From positions 1-5,204 of the forward strand of contig JAITCT010000315.1 in assembly GCA_031282925.1 (NCBI GenBank): a stretch of DNA of 5,204 bases, given 5' to 3'. Numbering within the stretch: the stretch's first letter is position 1; each line of letters starts with the position of its first letter. The translations under genes were made by a program, and so were the position numbers. Of this stretch, positions 1-5,168 are shown piece after piece. The DNA comes from Dysgonamonadaceae bacterium (GTDB taxonomy: Bacteria > Bacteroidota > Bacteroidia > Bacteroidales > Azobacteroidaceae). Below the pieces are notes generated by a model. That model was not told the origin of the DNA. It searched no databases and saw nothing but the letters and a program-made list of their open reading frames with translations.

Positions 1-18
1 ATTTTAAAATATAAAGAT

Positions 19-82
19 TTACATGTCTGTATGTAAGGCATTACATTTAAAATGCAAAGCCTTACATTCCCGATGCAAAGCG
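19..82. repeat. Three imperfect 21-22 bp tandem repeats
   Basis: Three consecutive units start at 19, 41 and 62. Each begins with TTACAT, continues with a variable stretch of 4-6 bases, and ends with ATG followed by CAAAGC (TAAGGC in the first unit). Units 2 and 3 are both 21 bp and differ mainly in the 4-base variable part. On the minus strand one frame reads through the units with a seven-codon period containing Asn-Val-Arg-Leu-Cys-Ile. I see no start codon or family that would make this a gene, so I call it a non-coding tandem repeat that may be a fragment of a longer array beyond the left edge. Confidence 0.6.
31..67. repeat. 9-bp inverted repeat inside the tandem repeats
   Basis: ATGTAAGGC at 31-39 is the exact reverse complement of GCCTTACAT at 59-67, with a 19-nt loop. 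Neither side is followed by a clear T-run, so it is not a convincing intrinsic terminator. It may simply arise because neighbouring repeat units contain related sequence in opposite orientations. Confidence 0.45.
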
Positions 83-153
83 TTTTTGATTCCGAAAAAG
101 ACAAACGAGGCACTCGGAGCGACAAACAAGCGTTTTTTAGAATCAACGCAATG

Positions 154-213
154 CTAATTAATCCAGTCCACCGAAAGCCCCATCCGTATCCCCGGCGGAT
201 TGACCGGATAGTG
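154..213. repeat. 60-bp direct repeat, copy 1 (porin 3' end)
   Basis: These 60 bases are identical to 1475-1534. They cover the stop codon and last 19 codons of the porin gene on the minus strand. Identity ends exactly at a codon boundary (the His codon at 211-213), and the two copies then diverge. The pair brackets the methyltransferase module in direct orientation. Confidence 0.95.
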
Positions 214-252
214 ATGAAATAGCGTCGGCGAAAAAAATCGTTTTTTTGACAT
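154..252 (-). pseudogene. 3' remnant of a second porin gene copy
   Basis: The minus-strand frame ends in the same 19 residues as the complete porin (HYPVNPPGIRMGLSVDWIN) and the same TAG stop. Before that block it still looks like a porin tail: FFSPTLFH corresponds loosely to FISPPDYFSIP of the complete gene, with a gap of about three residues. The resemblance fades at a T-run near 241-247, and an in-frame stop lies at 256-258, just before an ATG at 250-252. The remaining 600 or more residues are absent. I read this as the leftover end of a duplicated or displaced porin gene and not as an expressed small protein. A less likely alternative is that only the 60-bp block is porin-derived, as in an attachment-site duplication, and the preceding codons match by chance. 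Confidence 0.7.
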
Positions 253-280
253 GATTTAGAGAGAAATTATACTAACTTTG
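245..280 (+). promoter_or_regulatory. Bacteroidetes-type promoter, plus strand
   Basis: TAACTTTG at 273-280 fits the -7 consensus TAnnTTTG. TTTG at 245-248, within TTTTTTTGAC, is a candidate -33 element, with 24 bases between them. That spacing is slightly longer than the usual 19-21. It lies at the point where porin-like sequence ends and would drive transcription into the leader and the methyltransferase gene, from a start near 286. Confidence 0.5.
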
Positions 281-337
281 CACCTAATTTCAATATCTAT
301 TATGGTACTCAAAGTTTATATCTAAGCATAAAAATAA

Positions 338-502
338 ACTCACTCTTTTCCGAATGTAGCGGACGGAACACCATTTCCGGATGCTTTCGAAGTAAGAAGG
401 CAAAGTGTGGATGCTTGTGCCGACTGTTGGTATTCAAAAATCAGCAAAAACCGTAATGCCGTTTTCCAAACGTTAAGGAAATGTATGAGAAATATTTATT
501 GA
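338..502 (+). pseudogene. Possible gene fragment, unidentified
   Basis: After the TAA at 335-337, a 54-codon plus-strand frame runs to TGA at 500-502. Its composition is mixed and protein-like, with segments such as GTPFPDAFEVRRQSVD and KISKNRNAVFQTLRK, and it is less AT-rich than the flanking DNA. There is no start codon near its beginning; the only ATG is four codons before the stop. The charged tail loosely suggests the end of a transposase-like or other mobile-element protein, but I do not recognise a family. A chance open frame is quite possible. Confidence 0.25.
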
Positions 503-542
503 GATACCAAAGGGATGCTACATAACATAAAAATTTGGTTGT

Positions 543-576
543 ATACAATGTATATTAATGACTTGTCATTTTGTAT
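543..576. repeat. Nested inverted repeat upstream of the methyltransferase
   Basis: AATGAC at 557-562 and GTCATT at 565-570 form a 6-bp stem around a TT loop. Outside it, ATACAA at 543-548 is complementary to TTGTAT at 571-576, with 8 unpaired bases on the left side only. The left part overlaps a perfect 10-bp palindrome, TTGTATACAA (539-548). It could be an operator or an RNA hairpin in the leader; no T-run follows, so it is not a terminator. Confidence 0.35.
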
Positions 577-685
577 GGAAGAACATCCTGTATTGTCAAG
601 GTAGAATATGGCATCGGAAGCATAAAGTTTTATGTTTATTTCGCATTACTTAATCTTTAATAGTTACATAAATAATAATATAGTT

Positions 686-1450
686 ATGAATAAATTAATT
701 AAGTGTTTTTTTAGGAATAGAAACAATAAATTGTTTCAGTGGAGCCAATTTGTTATAAATAAATTACCTGAACCCATTAACAGGTTAATAGTTGCTTATA
801 AGTACCGGCATGGAATAAAAAATTCTGTTTTCCACTCATCTCATCCGTTTATTGACATCTACAAATCAAATTACTGGGGTTCGGAAGAATCAAAATCAGG
901 TGGAGGTTCGACAATAAAATCTACAGTTATGATACGCAAACATCTACCTTTAATTATTGAAAGATATGCTATTCGCTCAATGTTAGATGTGCCTTGTGGA
1001 GATTATAACTGGATGCGAGTAGTAGAAAAAAAATGTTGCTATATTGGAGGGGATATTGTTCCCGAACTAATAGAAAACAACCAAAAACTATATGCTTCCG
1101 ATAGTGTTCAATTCAAGATGATAGATATTACTAAAGACGCATTGCCTGCCGTTGACCTGATTTTTTGCAAAGATTGCCTGCAACACATAAGCAATGCAAA
1201 TGTATACAAGGCACTTTGGAATTTCAAGAATAGCGGTTCAAAATACCTAATGGTAACATCATATCCTAAGACATGGCTTAACCATGATATTGAAGACGGT
1301 GATTACAGGCCGTTAAATTTAAGAAAATTGCCTTTCCGCTTGCCGAAGCCGCTGTTAAGCGTCAGAGAATTGTATAGCTATGGTAATGAGAGTGATAAAA
1401 CTATGTATTTGTATAAACTTGGCGATTTGGATTTAGGTGTTAGAGAATGA
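686..1450 (+). CDS. Class I SAM-dependent methyltransferase
   Basis: The protein has 254 residues from the preferred start. A Rossmann-type methyltransferase core is visible. Motif I is MLDVPCGDYNW (about residues 99-109), matching the glycine-rich SAM loop. It is followed by YIGGD (119-123), whose acidic residue would contact the SAM ribose, then D-I-T (147-149), and the motif IV-like DLIFCKDCLQHI (157-168). Before the core, YWGSEESKSGGGST is a conserved-looking entry segment; after it, NLRKLPFRLP resembles the C-terminal part of small methyltransferases of this type. The substrate cannot be read from the sequence; sugars of surface polysaccharides are one possibility, by inference only. An upstream in-frame ATG at 632 would add 18 residues (MFISHYLIFNSYINNNIV), but 686 gives a more typical basic N-terminus after an AT-rich leader. 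The gene is visibly more AT-rich than the porin, it converges on the porin with 24 bp between stops, and it lies between the two 60-bp repeats, all of which suggest acquisition by transfer. Confidence 0.85.
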   Translation: MNKLIKCFFRNRNNKLFQWSQFVINKLPEPINRLIVAYKYRHGIKNSVFHSSHPFIDIYKSNYWGSEESKSGGGSTIKSTVMIRKHLPLIIERYAIRSMLDVPCGDYNWMRVVEKKCCYIGGDIVPELIENNQKLYASDSVQFKMIDITKDALPAVDLIFCKDCLQHISNANVYKALWNFKNSGSKYLMVTSYPKTWLNHDIEDGDYRPLNLRKLPFRLPKPLLSVRELYSYGNESDKTMYLYKLGDLDLGVRE

Positions 1451-1474
1451 AAATATTGTATTTGCCTTGCCATT

Positions 1475-1534
1475 CTAATTAATCCAGTCCACCGAAAGCC
1501 CCATCCGTATCCCCGGCGGATTGACCGGATAGTG
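1475..1534. repeat. 60-bp direct repeat, copy 2 (porin 3' end)
   Basis: This is the 3' end of the complete porin gene, identical base for base to 154-213. The copy-to-copy distance is 1321 bp. Homologous recombination between the copies would remove the methyltransferase module and leave the complete porin with an intact end. Confidence 0.95.
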
Positions 1535-3529
1535 GGGTATCGAAAAATAATCGGGAGGGCTGATAAACATCGCCCCCAAGTTGTAATATTCGATGAAGAA
1601 ACGGGTTTGTTTCAGGTGAGCATTGATATATCCGTTGATTAGGGGATAATTGCCGGTTTCCGTTTCATCCTGTAACTTAAACTGTTGCGTTGCCGGCTCG
1701 TAAGCGGGAGATTTGTATTTGGTCCAGTAATGGGCATTGGCCCCCATTTGGATGGTAAGCACTTTGGCAATCTTAAATTGGAGGTACATGCTCGAATAAA
1801 CACATACATCCGGCAAAGGAATAATATCCTGTTTGCCGGATTTCTGATATACAAGCTGATTATCCCAACTCAAAGCGCCCAACCGGAAATTTTGCTGCAA
1901 AGTCGCGGCAATCACTTGAATATTATCGCCATACTGTTTGGGATAACCGTCTTTGTCGAAATAAATATAGTTTTTAATATTTTCCACGCCGACGCCCAAT
2001 TTGGTTTTGGTATGAGGAATATTAAGTTCGCCGCCTATATGCGTTTTGTTAACTTTTTCGAAATGATTATTCCATTTGAAATAGCGGCTGATATAGTTAT
2101 TTTCGTAAAAAGTCGGCGATAGATTTTTGAAACAGGCATTGGCTTTGATAGAAGCCGTATCCTTCAGAAATGGAATCCGCGTTTCGATATTTCCCGATAA
2201 ATGAATGTCCCCCGCATTATAACCGCTTAAGCCAAGACTGCCGTAAGCGCTGTAACGCAATATCTTACCGTTTTGTTTCGCTAATTCGCCGCCTATGTAA
2301 AGACTGTTCAGATTTTTTTTGTATGAAGGAAAAGCGACGACTGTATCCGGTTCTATGTTAATGGTATCCGGAATCGTACCCATCATCGTGAAATTTTTAA
2401 ATTCATGAGTGATAAACGCCGTCAAATCAAATTTCGCCCAGTCGCTGAATCCTTCCCGGAGCGAAAGTGCAAACGTGTTTTTGAACGAATCATAAGACGT
2501 AGAATCATTGGGCGTTTTATCTTTTCTCAACGGGTAGAGATAATCCGTGTAATTATAGAAAGCATTGACATTGGCCGTATCCTGCGCATAAAAACGCCGG
2601 CTTTTTTTCGTGTAATCAGCCGTATAGATGAGGCTTGATACGGGAATAAATGTGCTGTCCCTTTCAAAACCCAGATTATAGCGGTAATTGAGGAAAGCGC
2701 GGAAGCCTTTGTTGTAATTCCAAGTGTTACCGAATTTGGTGCCGTATTCCCGCGGCTGCGTGGGACGGGAATCCATTTGTTCGGGATGAGAAATCCAGTT
2801 GTCGTTATCCAAACCTCCGTTTTCGGCATTGGTATAAGAGGAAGGGTTGATGAAAAGATGCAGGCGGTGCCGGTCGGACAGGTAGTTACTAAAGAAAACC
2901 CAATCGGTATGCTTGGCGGCTTGGGAATTGTAAAACCCCCTGCCGTAAAGGTAATCGACATGTGTTCCGACATTCAGTTTTTTGCCTGAATTAAGTGTAA
3001 GAAGCGCCTGCAACCGTTCCTCTTTGGTTTGCCGGCTGCCGGCGGTTTGGTAGGAAACATTCGTATAAGGGACTTTCGTATTGATAAACAGGAATTTGTC
3101 CGGCCGCTTGGCATACGCCCAAAAGGGGTCGAAAAACAGGAACTCGGAACGGTCTTCCCGCTCAAAAAATACGCGGGATTCCATCGGCAAACCTAAATTT
3201 CCCAAATAGGCAACGGAAATGCCCGTTCCTTCCGCGTTGGTACGGTTGAAATAATCGGTCAGTGCGGTATCCGGTACAGCCGGAATCATCTCGCCGGTTT
3301 GCGAAGTAATCGTCCAATAATTAATTTTCTGCGTGGTATCAATGGAGGAAGCAACCGGTTCGAATATGCGTGATTCTTTGGGTGAATCTTGGGGAATGAC
3401 CGTATCTGTTGTTATGTTGTTTTCTGCTTCGGCTTGCAAAACAGGAATTGTGTCCTGTCCGAAAAACGGTAACGGAAGGAATACGGATAAGAATAATATG
3501 AATGGTTGCAAATTTTTCCTTTTTTCCAT
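1475..3529 (-). CDS. Putative outer-membrane porin (Bacteroidetes Porin_10-like)
   Basis: The protein has 684 residues. A signal peptide is clear: basic MEKRK, a hydrophobic core (about residues 7-23), and likely cleavage near FFGQ-D (residues 24-26). There is no lipobox cysteine, so it is not a lipoprotein. A Thr/Pro/Asp-rich linker follows (about 26-75). From about residue 100 onward there are alternating, aromatic-rich segments typical of transmembrane beta strands, for example VAYLGNLGLP, FLFFDPFWAY, YLYGRGFYNSQ and RFFIEYYNLGAMF. The barrel ends in GIRMGLSVDWIN, a plausible last strand. Length and motifs fit the family annotated in Bacteroidales as 'putative porin' (Pfam Porin_10), expected in the outer membrane and of uncertain substrate. 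Its ATG lies 4 bp after the stop of the RhuM-family gene, so it may be cotranscribed with it. I see no TAnnTTTG promoter immediately upstream. The 3' end is duplicated at 154-213. The gene is complete and shows no frameshift. Confidence 0.88.
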   Translation of the reverse strand: MEKRKNLQPFILFLSVFLPLPFFGQDTIPVLQAEAENNITTDTVIPQDSPKESRIFEPVASSIDTTQKINYWTITSQTGEMIPAVPDTALTDYFNRTNAEGTGISVAYLGNLGLPMESRVFFEREDRSEFLFFDPFWAYAKRPDKFLFINTKVPYTNVSYQTAGSRQTKEERLQALLTLNSGKKLNVGTHVDYLYGRGFYNSQAAKHTDWVFFSNYLSDRHRLHLFINPSSYTNAENGGLDNDNWISHPEQMDSRPTQPREYGTKFGNTWNYNKGFRAFLNYRYNLGFERDSTFIPVSSLIYTADYTKKSRRFYAQDTANVNAFYNYTDYLYPLRKDKTPNDSTSYDSFKNTFALSLREGFSDWAKFDLTAFITHEFKNFTMMGTIPDTINIEPDTVVAFPSYKKNLNSLYIGGELAKQNGKILRYSAYGSLGLSGYNAGDIHLSGNIETRIPFLKDTASIKANACFKNLSPTFYENNYISRYFKWNNHFEKVNKTHIGGELNIPHTKTKLGVGVENIKNYIYFDKDGYPKQYGDNIQVIAATLQQNFRLGALSWDNQLVYQKSGKQDIIPLPDVCVYSSMYLQFKIAKVLTIQMGANAHYWTKYKSPAYEPATQQFKLQDETETGNYPLINGYINAHLKQTRFFIEYYNLGAMFISPPDYFSIPHYPVNPPGIRMGLSVDWIN

Positions 3530-3533
3530 AAGG

Positions 3534-4574
3534 CTATTTTTCCCTCAATCGTTTAATATCCTGTTCCAACTCTTTCAGGCTTTCTTCTTTTTCTATTTCC
3601 TTCAACGATTGTTTGTATTTCGCAAATTCTTCAGCCGATTTTTCCATTGCCGTTTGGTGGCTTATTTTACCTGCGTGTGTTAACAGTTCCCTGCCGTTCA
3701 ACTGTAAAATAATATCCAACCGCTCAATCCAGTCTTTCATATACATGGGAATGCGTTGTTGCGCCATAGTTTCGGCAAAAGCCAGATATTGTTCCACCAA
3801 TAATCCTAATAATTTTATTTCATCTTCGTTCAGGTAATTTTTTGCGATACCTGCATCGGCTTTTACAATCTTCCTGTCATCCTTTTTGTCAATGGACTGC
3901 ATTCCCATAAAAGGCAAAGAAGCATTTGCGCGACGATAAACCAATTCAGCGGCTGTCTGCCTGCTGATAGCCCAAAGCAATTTGTTTTGTACTATTTTGA
4001 AAAATCGGATAGTTTGTTCGCTTTTCGGTTCGTAATCAATACTTGTCGTATAAATGTCTTTGATTTTCTGATAAAAAAAACGTTCCGAAAGGCGTATTTC
4101 ACGGATACGTTCTTGAAGTTCCGTAAAATAATTCATCGAACTTCCCGTTTTGAAACGTTCATCATTCAGCGTAAAACCTTTTATGATATACTCGCGCAAT
4201 CGTTGTGTTGCCCATATTCGGAATTGTGTTCCCTGTAACGATTTTACCCTGTAACCGACAGAAATAATGACGTCAAGATTATAATACTTGATACTCTTTT
4301 CCTGTGTTTTTCCTGCAATAGCGCCATGTTGAGTGGTGTGTCGGAATTCCCGACATACCACATTTTCATTCAATTCGCCTTCCTTAAATATATTACTGAG
4401 ATGTTCGGTGATGGTGCTTCTTCCTTTCCCAAACAACATTCCCATTTGCTCTTGCGACAACCAAACAGTTTCGTTTTCCAACCTGACATCAACTTTTATT
4501 GTACCATCATTGTTTTGATACAACAGGATTTGACCTTCGTTGATTTTTAATTCACTTTTATTTTCTTCTTCCAT
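3534..4574 (-). CDS. Virulence RhuM family protein
   Basis: The protein has 346 residues, about the usual length for the family. Recognisable parts in order are: ILLYQNNDGTIKVDVRLENETVWLSQEQMGMLF (about 16-48), an N-terminal segment with helix-turn-helix character; the family signature YYNLDVIISVGYRV (97-110) followed by GTQFRIWATQRLREYIIKGF (115-134); RLSERFFYQKIKDIYTTSIDY (161-181); YRRANASLPFMGMQ (213-226); and a highly charged Lys/Glu-rich C-terminal helix (about 310-346), possibly a coiled coil. RhuM was named from a Salmonella pathogenicity island, but family members are common in mobile and defence-associated regions and their biochemical role is not established. The HTH-like segment suggests DNA binding, by inference. 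A 14-bp gap to the upstream small gene and 4 bp to the porin suggest a single minus-strand transcript. The coding sequence contains a strong 12-bp inverted repeat (4333-4361). Confidence 0.88.
   Translation of the reverse strand: MEEENKSELKINEGQILLYQNNDGTIKVDVRLENETVWLSQEQMGMLFGKGRSTITEHLSNIFKEGELNENVVCREFRHTTQHGAIAGKTQEKSIKYYNLDVIISVGYRVKSLQGTQFRIWATQRLREYIIKGFTLNDERFKTGSSMNYFTELQERIREIRLSERFFYQKIKDIYTTSIDYEPKSEQTIRFFKIVQNKLLWAISRQTAAELVYRRANASLPFMGMQSIDKKDDRKIVKADAGIAKNYLNEDEIKLLGLLVEQYLAFAETMAQQRIPMYMKDWIERLDIILQLNGRELLTHAGKISHQTAMEKSAEEFAKYKQSLKEIEKEESLKELEQDIKRLREK
4333..4361. repeat. 12-bp inverted repeat within the RhuM-family gene
   Basis: GTGGTGTGTCGG (4333-4344) and CCGACATACCAC (4350-4361) form 12 paired positions, 11 Watson-Crick plus one G-T wobble, around a 5-base loop, AATTC. 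It lies in the codons for the VCREFRHTT segment (about residues 73-81), just upstream of the YYNLDVIISVGYRV signature. No T-run follows on either strand. It could be a protein-binding site, an mRNA hairpin or a mobile-element target, or just a by-product of the encoded residues. Confidence 0.6.
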
Positions 4575-4588
4575 AAATGAGCGTTTGT

Positions 4589-4876
4589 TTAGCTGCTTTC
4601 ATTTTTCCCGCGTTTTTCCGCGTGTTTGGCGGTTTCAATTAACTGTTGTATCTTTGCATTGAAATCATTGAGAGCATCTTTTTTGCTTTCGTGGTTTGTC
4701 AAATCCGCAATCGGGACTTGAGGGTTGTTTTTTCCGTCAGTCATTAGCCCTGCGGATTTTTCTTTTGCCTCAATATTAACAGCTTCAACTGTATAAATTT
4801 TATTTCCATGCCCGTCATTATACTCAAATATCGTAAGCATGACCGGCACGTATTCACCGGTTGCCTCATCAAACAT
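4589..4876 (-). CDS. Small hypothetical protein, probably a C-terminal fragment
   Basis: The 95-residue frame starts at an ATG (MFDEATGEYVPVML). The N-terminal half looks like beta strands (VPVMLTIFEYND, KIYTVEAVNIEAK). The C-terminal half is charged and helical (DALNDFNAKIQQLIETAKHAEK), ending in GKNESS. I do not recognise the family with confidence; the fold pattern is reminiscent of C-terminal domains of large phage or conjugative-element proteins, which is only an impression. The same frame stays open and coding-like for another 26 codons upstream, to 4954, without a start codon, so this ATG may be internal to a formerly longer gene. It ends 14 bp before the RhuM-family gene on the same strand and probably shares a transcript with it. 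It might be a partner of RhuM, or a remnant carried along with it. Confidence 0.6.
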   Translation of the reverse strand: MFDEATGEYVPVMLTIFEYNDGHGNKIYTVEAVNIEAKEKSAGLMTDGKNNPQVPIADLTNHESKKDALNDFNAKIQQLIETAKHAEKRGKNESS

Positions 4877-4954
4877 TAAACTGCCTAACCGGTGTGTATT
4901 TGCAACTTCCGGCCTTGCTTTTGTGTCCGGATGAGTTACATCGAATTCAGCATA
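4877..4954 (-). pseudogene. Upstream coding remnant of the small hypothetical gene
   Basis: The frame of the 95-residue protein continues upstream for 26 codons, reading YAEFDVTHPDTKARPEVANT and then HRLGSL, until TGA at 4955-4957. This is hydrophilic and protein-like and leads smoothly into MFDEATGEY. No ATG, GTG or TTG start occurs in the stretch. This suggests that the gene has lost its 5' part. In a neighbouring frame, ATG CGG TGT AAA GAT ATT lies just upstream (ATG at 4973-4975), so a one-base shift near 4955 could restore a start giving MRCKDI followed by YAEFDV; that is a hypothesis. Confidence 0.45.
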
Positions 4955-5072
4955 TCAATATCTTTACACCGCATATCAACAAGTAAATTACTGATATACA
5001 ATATAAAAAACAGTGTATATAAATTCGACTGTTTTGAAGATTATGATGTACAGAATATTTTTTGCTTTTTTA
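4955..5072. other. AT-rich intergenic region
   Basis: No gene is supported here. The stretch is strongly AT-rich and contains a 9-bp direct repeat, GCATATCAA, at 4950-4958 and 4971-4979. I looked on the minus strand for a TAnnTTTG promoter for the small gene and RhuM-family gene and found no good match, so the promoter of that unit is either atypical or further upstream. Confidence 0.5.
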
Positions 5073-5103
5073 TTTGCTGATTAACAAAAAAAGCGTACCT
5101 TTG
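5073..5103 (+). promoter_or_regulatory. Strong Bacteroidetes-type promoter, plus strand
   Basis: TTTG at 5073-5076 and TACCTTTG at 5096-5103 are separated by 19 bases, matching the Bacteroidetes sigma factor consensus (TTTG, 19-21 bases, TAnnTTTG) very closely. Transcription would begin near 5108-5110. It faces right, opposite to the genes between 1475 and 5204, and leads directly into the hairpin unit below. Confidence 0.72.
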
Positions 5104-5108
5104 CAAAA

Positions 5109-5168
5109 CCTCATTAACCACGTGTTAAAGGAGGAACGGGGTCGCCTTAAAGCGACCCTTGCTTTTTT
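5109..5168 (+). ncRNA. Candidate small RNA with two hairpins
   Basis: The expected transcript starts at or next to 5109 and would end in the T-run at 5163-5168, giving about 60 nt. Its first half folds into hairpin 1: CCTC (5109-5112) pairs with GAGG (5131-5134), and TTAAC (5114-5118) pairs with GTTAA (5124-5128), with a CACGT loop and a small internal loop (A5113 against A5129-G5130). Hairpin 2 is the terminator. The pairing buries the sequence AAAGGAGG (5127-5134), a perfect Shine-Dalgarno-like motif, which is unusual in this phylum. No ATG follows, so it is not an obvious gene leader. The 3' half is antisense to the end of the minus-strand gene at the right edge. Possible roles are an antisense regulator or a ribosome-interacting RNA. 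I do not recognise it as a named RNA family. Confidence 0.5.
5139..5168 (+). terminator. Rho-independent terminator, plus strand
   Basis: GGGTCGC (5139-5145) and GCGACCC (5152-5158) form a perfect GC-rich 7-bp stem around CTTAAA, followed by TTGCTTTTTT. The T-run lies only on the plus-strand 3' side, so the terminator acts on rightward transcripts; the minus strand has no U-run after the same stem. Confidence 0.75.

Larger units (their letters stand above)
281..685 (+). other. Long leader or intergenic region before the methyltransferase
   Basis: About 400 bases lie between the promoter-like site and the preferred methyltransferase start. I find no complete gene in them. Plus-strand ATGs at 302 and 481 open frames of only 7 and 14 codons. 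The stretch holds a 54-codon open frame without a start (338-502) and a dyad-symmetric segment near 543-576, both listed separately. The last 60-70 bases before 686 are very AT-rich, as is common just upstream of Bacteroidetes start codons. Confidence 0.6.

Noticed and set aside
31..82. CRISPR array
   Set aside because: The repeat units are contiguous, imperfect and lack spacers of regular length, and there are no cas genes in the window.
1..269. Minus-strand frame of about 90 codons open to the left edge, running through the porin tail out of frame and the tandem repeats
   Set aside because: It lacks a convincing start codon and overlaps the real porin-tail frame. Only the short NVRLC-like repeat part is notable, and that follows from the 21-bp repeat period.
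539..576. Invertible promoter like those of Bacteroides capsule loci
   Set aside because: The inverted repeats are very short and enclose only a few bases. No promoter lies between them and no recombinase gene is present.
632..685. Upstream ATG at 632 as the methyltransferase start
   Set aside because: The 18 added residues are Asn/Ile/Tyr-rich and look like translated AT-rich leader. The ATG at 686 starts a more typical basic N-terminus. The choice is not certain.
1685..2122. Plus-strand open frame of 145 codons inside the porin gene
   Set aside because: It lies antisense to a well-supported beta-barrel gene with a signal peptide and a coherent C-terminus. The translation has no recognisable domain, so it is a shadow frame.
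2527..2973. Minus-strand open frame of 148 codons overlapping the porin in another frame
   Set aside because: It is rich in Thr, Ile, Pro and Arg, as expected from an out-of-frame reading of a beta-barrel gene, and has no domain or start-site support.
4892..5080. Plus-strand open frame of 62 codons between the small gene and the small RNA
   Set aside because: It overlaps the coding-like minus-strand remnant (4877-4954), has a Cys/Phe/Ile-rich random-looking composition, and has no promoter or ribosome-binding evidence.
5127..5134. AAAGGAGG as the ribosome-binding site of a short plus-strand gene
   Set aside because: No ATG or GTG follows at a usable distance, the motif is paired in a hairpin, and a terminator follows immediately.
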